Origin: Acinetobacter baumannii
GTDB taxonomy: Bacteria > Pseudomonadota > Gammaproteobacteria > Pseudomonadales > Moraxellaceae
Length of the DNA stretch: 64,000 nt
Assembly (NCBI RefSeq): GCF_016508585.1
Contig: NZ_JADVOP010000002.1
Coordinates: forward strand, 1-64,000
Reading direction: 5' to 3'
Shown here: positions 1 to 8,190 of the stretch, piece by piece
Layout: each line of letters opens with the position of its first letter
Position numbering within the stretch: the first letter of the stretch is position 1
Position numbers and translations under genes: made by a program
The notes under the pieces: model-generated
Seen by the model: only the letters and a program-made list of their open reading frames with translations
The model's database searches: none
Told to the model about the DNA's origin: nothing

Positions 1-78
1 TTTCTACTCAATGTATTTAGAAGATTTATCTTAGTATCAAATATAAATTTTTTATAAAAATACTCACAACCTGCATTT
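1..78. other. window edge, no gene seen
   Basis: AT-rich sequence downstream of the candidate immunity gene. I see no start, terminator or coding pattern in it. Whether more toxin or immunity cassettes follow outside the window cannot be judged. Confidence 0.4.
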
Positions 79-324
79 TTAATTTTGTGAAATTTCAAGT
101 ACTTTTTTTGCTTTATTTAATTGTATAATAATTTGATCCTCATCTAATAAAAAATCTCCTCCACCTGGAACATATAAAGCTATCATTAAAATTAAATCAT
201 CAATTACTTCATTATCAATACCTAGGTTATTCAACAAGAAATCAATTTCTTGAGCATTTTTTATTGAAATATCTTTTTTTTCAATAAAGTTTTGAATTCT
301 ATCATTCAGTGTAATTAGTTTCAT
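79..324 (-). CDS. candidate immunity protein for the adjacent RHS toxin
   Basis: An 81-residue, strongly acidic, leucine/isoleucine-rich protein with no signal peptide or membrane segment, so it should be cytoplasmic. I recognise no family. Its ATG lies one base after the stop codon of the upstream RHS-core protein on the same strand, so the two are almost certainly cotranscribed and translationally coupled. A small acidic protein directly downstream of an RHS-type toxin is the usual arrangement of a cognate immunity gene in polymorphic toxin loci. The immunity role is inferred from position and size only; it could also be an unrelated small protein. Confidence 0.6.
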   Translation of the reverse strand: MKLITLNDRIQNFIEKKDISIKNAQEIDFLLNNLGIDNEVIDDLILMIALYVPGGGDFLLDEDQIIIQLNKAKKVLEISQN

Positions 325-325
325 A

Positions 326-1309
326 TTATTTAGCTCTTGGATTTATCACAGTGATAATTCTATTACCTGTTTGGGCATCAACTACAACTTGAGGACTTCC
401 TAACATATTTTTATTTTGAATAGTTAAAGTATCTCCATAAATATTGTAAGTCATCTTTCTAATATTAGTCGCTCCATCAAGTACGGCATCTATCTCTTTT
501 GGAGACATTGGTATTCTTCCTTTGGGTGGATAAACCATTCTTTCAGCAGCATGAAAATTAATAGAGCGACCAGCAGGAGTTGTAGTTGTACCTAAAATCT
601 GTCTAGTTGCATAAGCGCCATCCCATAAAATAGGGCTCGCCCCTTGTAATGCTGATGGAGTCAACCACACTACAGGTGAAATTGATGCACTATTCTGTAC
701 TATATTATAATAGCTTAATTCCGCAGTCGACATTGAAGCTAATCTTGCTGAGAATAGTAAGGAAGCTCCTCCATAACCAGCTATAGCAGCATCACCAATA
801 CCGCTAGGTAGTAAATTGTTTGCATTAGGTGTATCGGATCTAAGATTGTCAGCAATCCATAATACTAGTGGAACAAAAGCAACTTGAGCAGCCTGACCAC
901 TAGGATCTTTGAAGCTATAACTGTCATTCCAGCCATATTGATAACGATTGGTCTGTCCATGCCCATTTATAATGAAAGTCACAGGATCAGGCTGATAAAA
1001 TCGACCTAATACTGGGTTATAGTAGCGTTGCTGCAAATAAATCCAATCATTTGTATCTTGAATTCCCCCAACAAAAGCATTTGGATTCTTTAAATTACTT
1101 GGTTTTTTGTATTGCAGTTGTTGACCAAAAGGTGTGTATTGATAAGACTGGCTTACAACCCCTTGTTCATTAATCACTTTTAAAGTCGAAGCATCAAAGT
1201 TTTGAACATGGTATTGAATTCTATCTTTAGCAAAAGATAAGGAGCTGAATATTAAGGTAATACTTATTATGATCAAATTAAATAAGTATCGATAATAATT
1301 TTTCACCAT
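326..1309 (-). CDS. secreted RHS-core protein with C-terminal toxin-like domain
   Basis: A 327-residue protein. Residues 1-27 form a Sec signal peptide (hydrophobic stretch 8-22, cleavage after LSFA). Residues about 55-138 match the RHS repeat-associated core: YYNPVLGRFYQPDP at 96-109 and DPSG at 135-138, the usual boundary before the variable toxin tip. Residues about 140-230 are a small-residue-rich linker. The last 95 residues (about 230-327) form a compact domain with FHAAERM at 252-258, a helix near SPKEIDAVLDG, and a strand-rich end. This resembles the DUF4258/BECR-like nuclease folds found as toxin tips, but I cannot prove the fold. Full RHS proteins are over 1000 residues; this one has only the final core and its own signal peptide. 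The downstream 81-residue gene is the likely immunity partner. Confidence 0.75.
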   Translation of the reverse strand: MVKNYYRYLFNLIIISITLIFSSLSFAKDRIQYHVQNFDASTLKVINEQGVVSQSYQYTPFGQQLQYKKPSNLKNPNAFVGGIQDTNDWIYLQQRYYNPVLGRFYQPDPVTFIINGHGQTNRYQYGWNDSYSFKDPSGQAAQVAFVPLVLWIADNLRSDTPNANNLLPSGIGDAAIAGYGGASLLFSARLASMSTAELSYYNIVQNSASISPVVWLTPSALQGASPILWDGAYATRQILGTTTTPAGRSINFHAAERMVYPPKGRIPMSPKEIDAVLDGATNIRKMTYNIYGDTLTIQNKNMLGSPQVVVDAQTGNRIITVINPRAK

Positions 1310-1486
1310 AATTTGCCTATATATTTTAATACTCAGTCTAATTATTTTATTTAAGATATCATAAATAGTGAATTTACCAATATTAAAAAAACTAGGTCAA
1401 AATGAATGATTAAAAATGTCCTTGCGGGTCATTATTTATCCGCAAATACACTCATTTAAGGCGCTTGTCGGACACTTTGCTGAATA
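1310..1486. other. intergenic upstream of RHS gene
   Basis: AT-rich spacer between the divergent RHS-core gene and the first hydrolase gene. It must contain the promoter of the toxin-like gene, but I see no clear consensus promoter. The direct-repeat element that follows at 1487-1526 is listed separately. Confidence 0.3.
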
Positions 1487-1526
1487 GTCATAAATTGCCA
1501 ATCAAATGACCGTAAATGCTAATGGT
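1487..1526 (+). promoter_or_regulatory. candidate AraC-type operator, copy 1
   Basis: A 40-base element starting GTCATAA and ending AATGGT, containing two direct repeats of TGCYAAT at 1496-1502 and 1517-1523. They are 21 bp apart, two helical turns. A related element sits upstream of the paralogous hydrolase at 2787-2826. Direct repeats about 21 bp apart just upstream of a promoter are typical of AraC/XylS activators. A -10-like TTATAA lies at 1556-1561. No AraC gene is in the window. Confidence 0.5.
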
Positions 1527-1645
1527 CTTTCGATCATTATGTCTTAATTTCGCCATTATAAAAGCATGGTTTTGACTGGAAATGTGAATTTGTATTGAAT
1601 TTTTAGACAAAGCTTTGCGCCATAGATAAACAGATGAGGTTTTAT

Positions 1646-2614
1646 ATGTTGCTTGCTAAACCAGTCAAAAAGGTCTTTGCAAAAGTTTTTCCAAGCCCAT
1701 TGGTGGATTTAACTGAGCAGGTCGCTAATATTCCCATTCGTCACTTTGATTTCAAATTCAGCCCTGATGAGCTGGATGTTAAATTTTTTATGCAAAAAGA
1801 ATGGGCAACAGCTTATTTTGCTGCACTTTCCATTTTTTTGACCTATGGTGAAGAGCTGGTGATTGAAACTGCACGCCACCATCGTGACCAAATCAAAGAT
1901 CCGATCTTAAAACAGCGTTTAACCAGTTTGATTGGTCAAGAGGCGATTCATTCTAAAGTCCATGAAGAATACAATGAAACCATGATTCCCAATCACTTGC
2001 CTGTGCAATTGTACCGCTTTCTTGCAGAGCAAGTATTCAACAACACTTTCCTGAAATTCCCGCAGCCCTTAAAGCTTTCAATGATGGCTGGAATCGAGCA
2101 TTTCACTGCTGTTTTTGCCCAATATGCAATGACGCACCAAGACATTTTCAATCATTCTCTTGATGAAAAAACACGTGCCTTGTGGTTGTGGCACATGCTT
2201 GAAGAGTCTGAGCACAAAGATATCGCATATGATACTTATCAAGTCCTTTCTGCAAACTACAGCTTACGTATTTTAGGATTTTTTATTGCATTGATTACGC
2301 TTGGGTTAGGTGTAGGTGCCGGCGCATTATTTTTACCTTTTTTACGGCGTCCGAAAAATACATTGAGCCTAAGTTTTTGGAGAGAAGCCAAGGGCAGTTG
2401 GGATTTACTTTTTGGCTTAAAAGAGGGGGTATTTGGAAGTAGTTTAGGGCATATTTTTGACTATCTACGCCCAAGCTTTCATCCGAATGATCATGATACC
2501 AGTGAGTTATTGGCGTATTTCAAAAAAGAATTACTAGATCCTGTGACAGGAACATTAAGTCCTTATTTTATTAAAGAATTCACGCCAGCGATTCGTAGCT
2601 CATCTACACACTAA
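1646..2614 (+). CDS. metal-dependent hydrolase (PF10118-type), copy 1
   Basis: A 322-residue protein of the predicted metal-dependent hydrolase family (PF10118-like). It has conserved acidic/histidine motifs: GEELVIETARHH, LIGQEAIHSKVHEE, AGIEHFTA and EESEHKDIAYD, which look like ferritin/di-iron-type ligands on helices. A hydrophobic segment follows at roughly 210-232. I chose the ATG at 1646 rather than the in-frame ATG at 1634, because GAGG at 1636-1639 sits six bases before it and the N-terminus then aligns with the paralog. It is about 60 percent similar by eye to the next gene and stands under its own AraC-like element. The substrate is unknown; such genes often sit with monooxygenases and dehydrogenases acting on fatty or cyclic substrates. 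Confidence 0.8.
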   Translation: MLLAKPVKKVFAKVFPSPLVDLTEQVANIPIRHFDFKFSPDELDVKFFMQKEWATAYFAALSIFLTYGEELVIETARHHRDQIKDPILKQRLTSLIGQEAIHSKVHEEYNETMIPNHLPVQLYRFLAEQVFNNTFLKFPQPLKLSMMAGIEHFTAVFAQYAMTHQDIFNHSLDEKTRALWLWHMLEESEHKDIAYDTYQVLSANYSLRILGFFIALITLGLGVGAGALFLPFLRRPKNTLSLSFWREAKGSWDLLFGLKEGVFGSSLGHIFDYLRPSFHPNDHDTSELLAYFKKELLDPVTGTLSPYFIKEFTPAIRSSSTH

Positions 2615-2786
2615 ACTGCATACCTTATAAAGAGGAGTAACTGAATTGTTGCTCTTCTCTCATGTCTTAAAAAGAATTTTTGATCAATTGTGATTTCTCA
2701 AGAAATTACAGAGATTGTCTTCATGGGACATTTTCTATCTGGAAGAACAAGGCTAAGGACTGATTGTTAGACAATCCGTTGTGGTT
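2615..2786. other. spacer between hydrolase paralogs
   Basis: About 170 bases between the first hydrolase gene and the operator element of the second. I see no clear intrinsic terminator. The 79-codon reading frame on the minus strand here (2721-2960) has no ribosome binding site and runs into the start of the next gene, so I do not consider it real. Confidence 0.35.
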
Positions 2787-2834
2787 GTCATAATTTGCTA
2801 ATCGAATGTCTGCATATGCCAATGGTAATTGACA
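2787..2834 (+). promoter_or_regulatory. candidate AraC-type operator and -35, copy 2
   Basis: An element aligning without gaps to 1487-1526. It begins with the same GTCATAA and carries TGCYAAT direct repeats at 2796-2802 and 2817-2823, again 21 bp apart. A consensus -35 TTGACA follows at 2829-2834, immediately downstream of the second half-site, as in class II AraC activation. The best -10 seventeen bases on (TAGCAA, 2852-2857) is weak, which fits an activator-dependent promoter. It probably drives the hydrolase-SDR-monooxygenase operon. Confidence 0.55.
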
Positions 2835-2952
2835 AAGCATATCGTAATTTTTAGCAATCAAATTAGAGTTTTTACTCAAAAGGCAAGCTGTGTCATGTTT
2901 TAAATAGAACTGTACATGGATGACCAGATTAAATGAATAAAGAGTATTTGCT

Positions 2953-3906
2953 ATGTTCATGAAACCGTTAAAAAATGCTGTCGCTAAAGTGTTTGCATCA
3001 GCACCATTTAGTTTGGAAAATCAAACGCCGATTATCCCTATTCGACATATGAAATTTGATTTTGATCCAGCAAAAATAGACCACAAATTTTATATGGATG
3101 CCGAGTTAGCAAGTGCCTACTTTGCTTCACTGTCAATTTTTTTGACACGCGGCGAAGACTTGGTGATTGATACAGCACGATATCATCGTGATTTCATCTC
3201 CGATCCTTTACTGAAGCAACGTGTAACATCATTGATTGGTCAAGAAGCCATTCATTCCAAAATGCATGAAGAGTTAAATGAAGCTTATCTAATTCGTGAT
3301 TTGCCTGTAAAACTTTTCCGTACTTGGGCCGGGTGGGCGTTTGAATATGGATTTGAGCGTCTTCCACAGCCAATGAAACTTTCATTAATGGCAGGGATTG
3401 AGCATTTCACCGCTGTTTTGGCGGAATACATGATGAATCATGAAGAAATTTTCTTCCGTTCTCAAGATGAAAAACAGCGTGCAATCTGGATGTGGCATAT
3501 GCTTGAAGAATCCGAGCATAAAGACATTGCCTTTGATGTTTTTCAAGAATTATCAAATAACTATCTATTACGTATTGCAGGATTTTTCCCTGCATTGATC
3601 ACGATTCTTGTTTTGATTTCAGCTGCTTCATTTTTGGTTCCTTTCTATCGAAATCCAAAGAATTTAATCAGCTTACGTTACTGGAGAGAGATTCCTTATA
3701 ATTTCGGTCTGATTTTTGGTTTAAAAGATGGTGTTTATGGCAGCAGCTTTAAGCATATTTTTGATTATCTACGTCCAGATTTTCATCCCAATGATCATGA
3801 TACCTCGGAATTTTTGGAATATTACAAAGAAAAGTTGCTGAACCCAGAGACGGGTATTCTTACGCCTTATTTGACCAAAGAATTTTATCCGACATTGCGT
3901 TCGTAA
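2953..3906 (+). CDS. metal-dependent hydrolase (PF10118-type), copy 2
   Basis: A 317-residue paralog of the preceding gene, sharing the motifs GEDLVIDTARYH, LIGQEAIHSKMHEE, AGIEHFTA and EESEHKDIAFD and the same total architecture, including a hydrophobic segment near 210-235. The ATG at 2953 is preceded by AAAGAG eight bases upstream. It is followed after 28 bases by the SDR gene and then by the monooxygenase, so it is the first gene of a three-gene operon. The tandem arrangement indicates gene duplication followed by divergence. The reaction is unknown; metal binding is inferred from the conserved E/H pairs. Confidence 0.8.
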   Translation: MFMKPLKNAVAKVFASAPFSLENQTPIIPIRHMKFDFDPAKIDHKFYMDAELASAYFASLSIFLTRGEDLVIDTARYHRDFISDPLLKQRVTSLIGQEAIHSKMHEELNEAYLIRDLPVKLFRTWAGWAFEYGFERLPQPMKLSLMAGIEHFTAVLAEYMMNHEEIFFRSQDEKQRAIWMWHMLEESEHKDIAFDVFQELSNNYLLRIAGFFPALITILVLISAASFLVPFYRNPKNLISLRYWREIPYNFGLIFGLKDGVYGSSFKHIFDYLRPDFHPNDHDTSEFLEYYKEKLLNPETGILTPYLTKEFYPTLRS

Positions 3907-3934
3907 AATAAAAAAACATATGGATTGAAGAGAT

Positions 3935-4780
3935 ATGGGATTTTTTTCTAAAAAAGTAAAACCTAGTCAAAACGCTTACGCAGTGGTGACTGGTGCAGGT
4001 AGTGGAATCGGACGTAGTTTTGCCATGGAACTTGCCAAGCGTGGTGGAACGATTGTTTGTGCCGATATTAATTTAGATGCTGCTCAAGAAACGGTAAATT
4101 TGATCGAATCGCAAACCACAGGAAAAGCTTTTGCTGTGCAATGTGATGTCGGATTGAAAGAGCAAGTCAAAGCGCTTGCTGAACATGCTGAACAATTAAT
4201 GAATCATCCTGTGAGTCTGGTCATTAATAATGCGGGTGTGGGTTTAGGCGGTAAGTTTGATGAGGTTTCTTTAGAGGATTGGCAATGGTGTATGCATGTC
4301 AATCTTTGGGGGGTAATTCACGGCTGTCATTACTTTGTTCCCAAGTTTAAACAACAGGGTCGAGGCGCAATTATTAATGTGGCTTCAGCTGCTGGTTATA
4401 CCGCAGCACCGGAAATGACGGCTTATAACGTGACCAAATCCAGCGTGTTGGCTTTGTCGGAAACTTTATCCGCAGAACTCCGCAAAGACAACATACGTGT
4501 CAATGTGTTATGCCCAACACTGGTCCCGACCAATATCATGAAAAATGGTCGTTTACCGGGGCATTATGCAGGGCTTGCAGATGATCTGCTAATGAATCAT
4601 GCATTTACCACCAGTGATCAAGTTGCCATCAAGACCTTAAATAATTTGGATGCAAATAAGCTGTATACCATTCCTCAACCTGATGCAAAGCTGTTCTGGA
4701 TCATGAAACGTGCTTCACCAGCATTGTATGCCAAGGTATTGGGCATTGGTTATCCACTATTTAATAAATATGTAAAATAA
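3935..4780 (+). CDS. short-chain dehydrogenase/reductase
   Basis: A 281-residue classical SDR. The Rossmann glycine motif TGAGSGIG is near residue 21, NNAG near 97, the catalytic Ser lies in INVASAAG and the YxxxK motif is YNVTK. It should use NAD(P) to oxidise an alcohol or reduce a ketone. It lies between the hydrolase and the Baeyer-Villiger-type monooxygenase, with 28 and 17 base gaps, so it is very likely cotranscribed. A plausible job is alcohol/ketone interconversion for the monooxygenase; the substrate cannot be read from the sequence. Confidence 0.85.
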   Translation: MGFFSKKVKPSQNAYAVVTGAGSGIGRSFAMELAKRGGTIVCADINLDAAQETVNLIESQTTGKAFAVQCDVGLKEQVKALAEHAEQLMNHPVSLVINNAGVGLGGKFDEVSLEDWQWCMHVNLWGVIHGCHYFVPKFKQQGRGAIINVASAAGYTAAPEMTAYNVTKSSVLALSETLSAELRKDNIRVNVLCPTLVPTNIMKNGRLPGHYAGLADDLLMNHAFTTSDQVAIKTLNNLDANKLYTIPQPDAKLFWIMKRASPALYAKVLGIGYPLFNKYVK

Positions 4781-4797
4781 GATTTGAGTAGACGAAT

Positions 4798-6582
4798 ATG
4801 ACAACAGAAACGACTCTAGATACGCTTCCAGAAGATAAAAGCGTTAAAAAGACCACAACGCAAACAACGCTTGAAGAGATGAAACATGTGACTCAACCGA
4901 CTAAGGCACAATCACAAAGCTCACAAGATAAACAGGATGAATTAAAACCTGCGGCGAAGCCTGCTCAACGCTCCTCTACAGTTAATAAAAACGAGATTCA
5001 AACACCAGCTAAAGTTGCGATTAAGTCTGCTCAACAAAAAGTTGCAACTCAAACAAGCGTAAAATCAGCAAAGTCTGAGCAGACTGATGAGAAAAAAGTA
5101 ACCGGTGCCCAGAAAAAACAGCCCGTACATATCTACGATACTATTGTTGTCGGGGCAGGTATTTCTGGGATTGCTGCGGCTTATCAAATGAATCAAGTGG
5201 GCTATCATGACTACGTTGTACTGGAAAAAGCCAGCCGTGTGGGCGGGACTTGGCGTGATAACAATTATCCAGGTTGCGGTTGTGATGTGCCCTCTGCACT
5301 TTATTCTTTTTCATTTTCTCCTAGCCATAAATGGAGCCATCTGTTTGCCAAACAGCCAGAAATATTAAGCTATCTAGAAGAGGTAGTGGAAAAATACGAC
5401 CTTGGTGAGAAAATTGAATTTAATAATGAATTGATCAGTGCTAAATGGGATGAAGTACAACATATTTGGCATTTAGAAACATCTAAAGCTCAATACCAAG
5501 CCAAGACGGTGATTTTTACTACAGGTCCAATTACTGAACCTTCAATGCCTAAATTAAAAGGTATTGAAACATTCAAGGGCGAAATGTTTCACTCTGCACG
5601 TTGGAACCATGAGTGCGACTTAACGGGTAAGCGTGTGGCTGTCATCGGTACGGGCGCTTCAGCGATTCAATTTATTCCACAAGTTCAACCTCTAGCAAAA
5701 CAATTGATTGTGTTTCAGCGCACAGCACCATGGGTGCTTCCTAAGGCTGATATGGAGTTAAATGAAACGGCGAAAGGAATTATTTCTAGGTTTCCGGTCA
5801 TTCAACAGACCTGGCGTAATAGTATTGCGCAGATTTTAAACGGGATTAACTTTGGTTTACGCAATCCGAAAGTACTGAAACCTGTGAATTTTTTAAGTAA
5901 ACAATTACTTAGATTACAGATTAAAGATGAAAAACTGCGTAAAGACGTCACTCCTAATTTTACCATTGGCTGTAAGCGTTTATTGTTTGCGAACAATTAT
6001 TATCCTGCTTTGCAGCAAGACAATGTGACGCTTATTCCTCATGGTTTGGTGGAAATAGACGGCAATACGGTGATCGCAGCCAATGGTGAGCGTCATGAAG
6101 TTGATGTGATCATTTGGGGAACAGGTTTTGAAGTTTCTCATCCACCGATTGGTAAGCGTGTTTATGATGCTAATGGTCAGGTTCTTGCAGAACGATGGAA
6201 AAACAGTTCTCCAGAAGCGTATTTGGGAGCAAGCATAGAACATGTTCCAAATGCATTCTTGGTCTTGGGACCCAATATTCTGGTCTATGATTCATTTATT
6301 GGAATTGCAGAAGCGCAAGTCGGCTATATTGTCGATGGTTTACTCAAAATGCGTGATCAGAAGTTCACCCGTTTTGAAATTAAAGGTGATGTAATCACAC
6401 AACATAATAGACGTTTACAAAAGCATTTAAAAACAACGGTATTTAATGCTGGCGGCTGTAAGTCCTATTATTTGGATGAAAATGGACGAAACTTTGCGGC
6501 ATGGCCTTGGTCATTGCAAGAGCTTCGTAATCAGTTAAAGCAACTTGACTTAAATCATTACACGGTGACTCGAAAAGAATAA
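4798..6582 (+). CDS. flavin-containing monooxygenase, Baeyer-Villiger type, with long N-terminal extension
   Basis: A 594-residue NAD(P)/FAD-dependent monooxygenase. The FAD Rossmann motif GAGISG is at 119-124, followed by GGTW at 149-152 and YPGCGCDVPS. The Baeyer-Villiger/FMO fingerprint FKGEMFHSARWN spans 259-270 (F-x-G-x3-H-x3-W, with N where P or D is usual). The NADPH motif GTGASA is at 284-289. Residues 1-110 are an extra, low-complexity region rich in K, T, Q, A and S, with no predicted fold; typical family members start only a few residues before the FAD motif. The DNA here is in frame and GAGTAGACGA precedes the ATG. It is the last gene of the hydrolase-SDR-monooxygenase operon. The substrate is unknown; long-chain ketones or related lipophilic compounds are a guess. 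Confidence 0.85.
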   Translation: MTTETTLDTLPEDKSVKKTTTQTTLEEMKHVTQPTKAQSQSSQDKQDELKPAAKPAQRSSTVNKNEIQTPAKVAIKSAQQKVATQTSVKSAKSEQTDEKKVTGAQKKQPVHIYDTIVVGAGISGIAAAYQMNQVGYHDYVVLEKASRVGGTWRDNNYPGCGCDVPSALYSFSFSPSHKWSHLFAKQPEILSYLEEVVEKYDLGEKIEFNNELISAKWDEVQHIWHLETSKAQYQAKTVIFTTGPITEPSMPKLKGIETFKGEMFHSARWNHECDLTGKRVAVIGTGASAIQFIPQVQPLAKQLIVFQRTAPWVLPKADMELNETAKGIISRFPVIQQTWRNSIAQILNGINFGLRNPKVLKPVNFLSKQLLRLQIKDEKLRKDVTPNFTIGCKRLLFANNYYPALQQDNVTLIPHGLVEIDGNTVIAANGERHEVDVIIWGTGFEVSHPPIGKRVYDANGQVLAERWKNSSPEAYLGASIEHVPNAFLVLGPNILVYDSFIGIAEAQVGYIVDGLLKMRDQKFTRFEIKGDVITQHNRRLQKHLKTTVFNAGGCKSYYLDENGRNFAAWPWSLQELRNQLKQLDLNHYTVTRKE

Positions 6583-6612
6583 AATATTTGTTAAACTGTG
6601 TATGGTTATGCG

Positions 6613-6638
6613 AAAGCCCTAAATTTATTTAGGGCTTT
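6613..6638. terminator. bidirectional terminator
   Basis: A perfect palindrome with AAAGCCCTAAAT arms, flanked by an A-rich and a T-rich tract, between convergent genes. Its right arm overlaps the stop codon of the DUF2306 gene. Confidence 0.85.
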
Positions 6639-7309
6639 TTTTGTTGGCGTGTAGATTTTACATGCAACCAAATGACTATGATTTCTGCAATAATTAAGTT
6701 GATTACCCAAGCTAACCAAGATTCTAGTTGATAGATATGTATAGGTGTCAGCCAATCAAAATAGGGCTGTAAGGTGTACAGCCCCATTTTCCATGTTCTT
6801 AAACTCAGTGCAGAAAGGCTGAGTGCGAAGCTGCGAATCATCCAGTCACGATGTAGCATCCAGCGTTTTTTTAATAAAAAATATAAAGCCGATAATGTGG
6901 TGATTGCCCACAGTAAGCTTAATAAAACAAAGCTGATTTGTGTAGAAAGACCTCCGGCTGCTGAAAAAGCCAAAATCAAGCCACTCGGTAAGGAGAACCC
7001 TAAAATGGTAATCAAATAGAGCCAACCGCTAACCCGATGAATTTTAGGATAACGTGTGCGAAAAATGCGAAAGAACTGTGTAAATCCAGCAATCAGTACC
7101 AAGCTGCTACTGACCACATGGATTTTAAAAGCCGATTGCCAAGGTTGAGTATTAACGACATCCTGCTTAAGCAACAAAAAATGCTGGTCTGTGCGCCATG
7201 GAAAATACTGTATACATATTGCCACCATGAGGTAGCATAAATAGGCATAAATCAGCAGTGAAATTGCAGCTAGACTCATATAGATAAAGCTTTTTTTTGC
7301 TTTGGTCAT
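6629..7309 (-). CDS. DUF2306 membrane protein
   Basis: A 226-residue integral membrane protein with about six hydrophobic helices. It matches the DUF2306 pattern: a histidine in KIHVVSSSLVLIAG, the RYPKIHRVSGWLY loop and MLHRDWMIRSFAL after the fourth helix. These conserved histidines recall heme-binding cytochrome b561-like proteins, but the function is not established. It is convergent with the monooxygenase operon and divergent from the YARHG gene, so it is a single transcription unit. Confidence 0.75.
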   Translation of the reverse strand: MTKAKKSFIYMSLAAISLLIYAYLCYLMVAICIQYFPWRTDQHFLLLKQDVVNTQPWQSAFKIHVVSSSLVLIAGFTQFFRIFRTRYPKIHRVSGWLYLITILGFSLPSGLILAFSAAGGLSTQISFVLLSLLWAITTLSALYFLLKKRWMLHRDWMIRSFALSLSALSLRTWKMGLYTLQPYFDWLTPIHIYQLESWLAWVINLIIAEIIVIWLHVKSTRQQKKP

Positions 7310-7485
7310 TATTTCTTGTAATACAATGGGATTGAGAAATTATAATCAAAGATTGATTCAAGCACAGTGATTATATTTGGAGAGAATTTGATTATTTTTA
7401 CATGGTAGTCCACCACAAAGCGTATAATTTGATTTAAAATTACCATGAAAATGAATCAAATACTGTCATAACAATAGGAATAACA

Positions 7486-8154
7486 ATGAATAAGCGATTA
7501 ATAACATGCATAGGGTTAGCTGCAATTTTCACTCAAAGTAGCTATGCGCTGGATATCCAACAATTACCAAAATCTTGGTCAGGAAAATACGATGAGCAAA
7601 AAATTGGTGTATTTATCCAATCCATAGATCGTAATCAGGTCAAAGGATATAGTGTTCTGGGTAAAAATAAACAAAGCTTCTCCGGTAAGGTGCAGACCAC
7701 AGCGCAAGGCTATAAAATTACTGCAACAGAAAGTGGTCCGCCATCAAGCAGTGGTGTATTTAATTTTGTTGTAAACCATAATCAACCCAATGTACTGGAG
7801 TCGAGTTGGGAATCTTCAACGGCAAAAGTTAAGCCCAAATATTTTGATTTGAAACCACAGCAATGTCGCTATCAAAAAGATGTGGGCGATTATCCTGTTG
7901 CTTCTCAGCGTTTATTGAAAGATCAAGATATACAAATTCCTGCTGAAGAGTTGGATTGGATGCGTAATGAAATTTATGCACGACATGGCTATTCATTTGC
8001 TAATCGAGAAATTGCCAATCAATTTGCCGATCAAAACTGGTATATGCCATGTAGCACCAATGTAGAAAACCAGTTGACTCAGATAGAAAAAACCAATATC
8101 CAACGCATTAAAAAAATACGTCCCTACATGGCTAAAATGGAATGGGGGCGTTAA
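7486..8154 (+). CDS. exported YARHG-domain protein
   Basis: A 222-residue protein with a signal peptide (residues 1-21, cleavage near SYALD). The central part, about 25-125, is predicted beta-rich and unrecognised. The C-terminal part, about 145-220, contains the YARHG domain signature: LDWMRNEIYARHGYSF followed by WY and a tail in which QLTQIEKTNI leads to a basic helix. YARHG domains are extracellular or periplasmic and of unknown function. The next gene begins 37 bases downstream on the same strand and is also exported, suggesting a two-gene unit. Confidence 0.75.
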   Translation: MNKRLITCIGLAAIFTQSSYALDIQQLPKSWSGKYDEQKIGVFIQSIDRNQVKGYSVLGKNKQSFSGKVQTTAQGYKITATESGPPSSSGVFNFVVNHNQPNVLESSWESSTAKVKPKYFDLKPQQCRYQKDVGDYPVASQRLLKDQDIQIPAEELDWMRNEIYARHGYSFANREIANQFADQNWYMPCSTNVENQLTQIEKTNIQRIKKIRPYMAKMEWGR

Positions 8155-8190
8155 GCACCCAATGGACCATAAAATCTGAGAATTTATCTT

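Noticed and set aside
1709..1891. 60-codon minus frame inside the first hydrolase gene
   Set aside because: Fully antisense to a well-supported gene, with no ribosome binding site or family resemblance.
2721..2960. 79-codon minus frame between the hydrolase paralogs
   Set aside because: Overlaps the operator and promoter region and the start of the next gene; no ribosome binding site.
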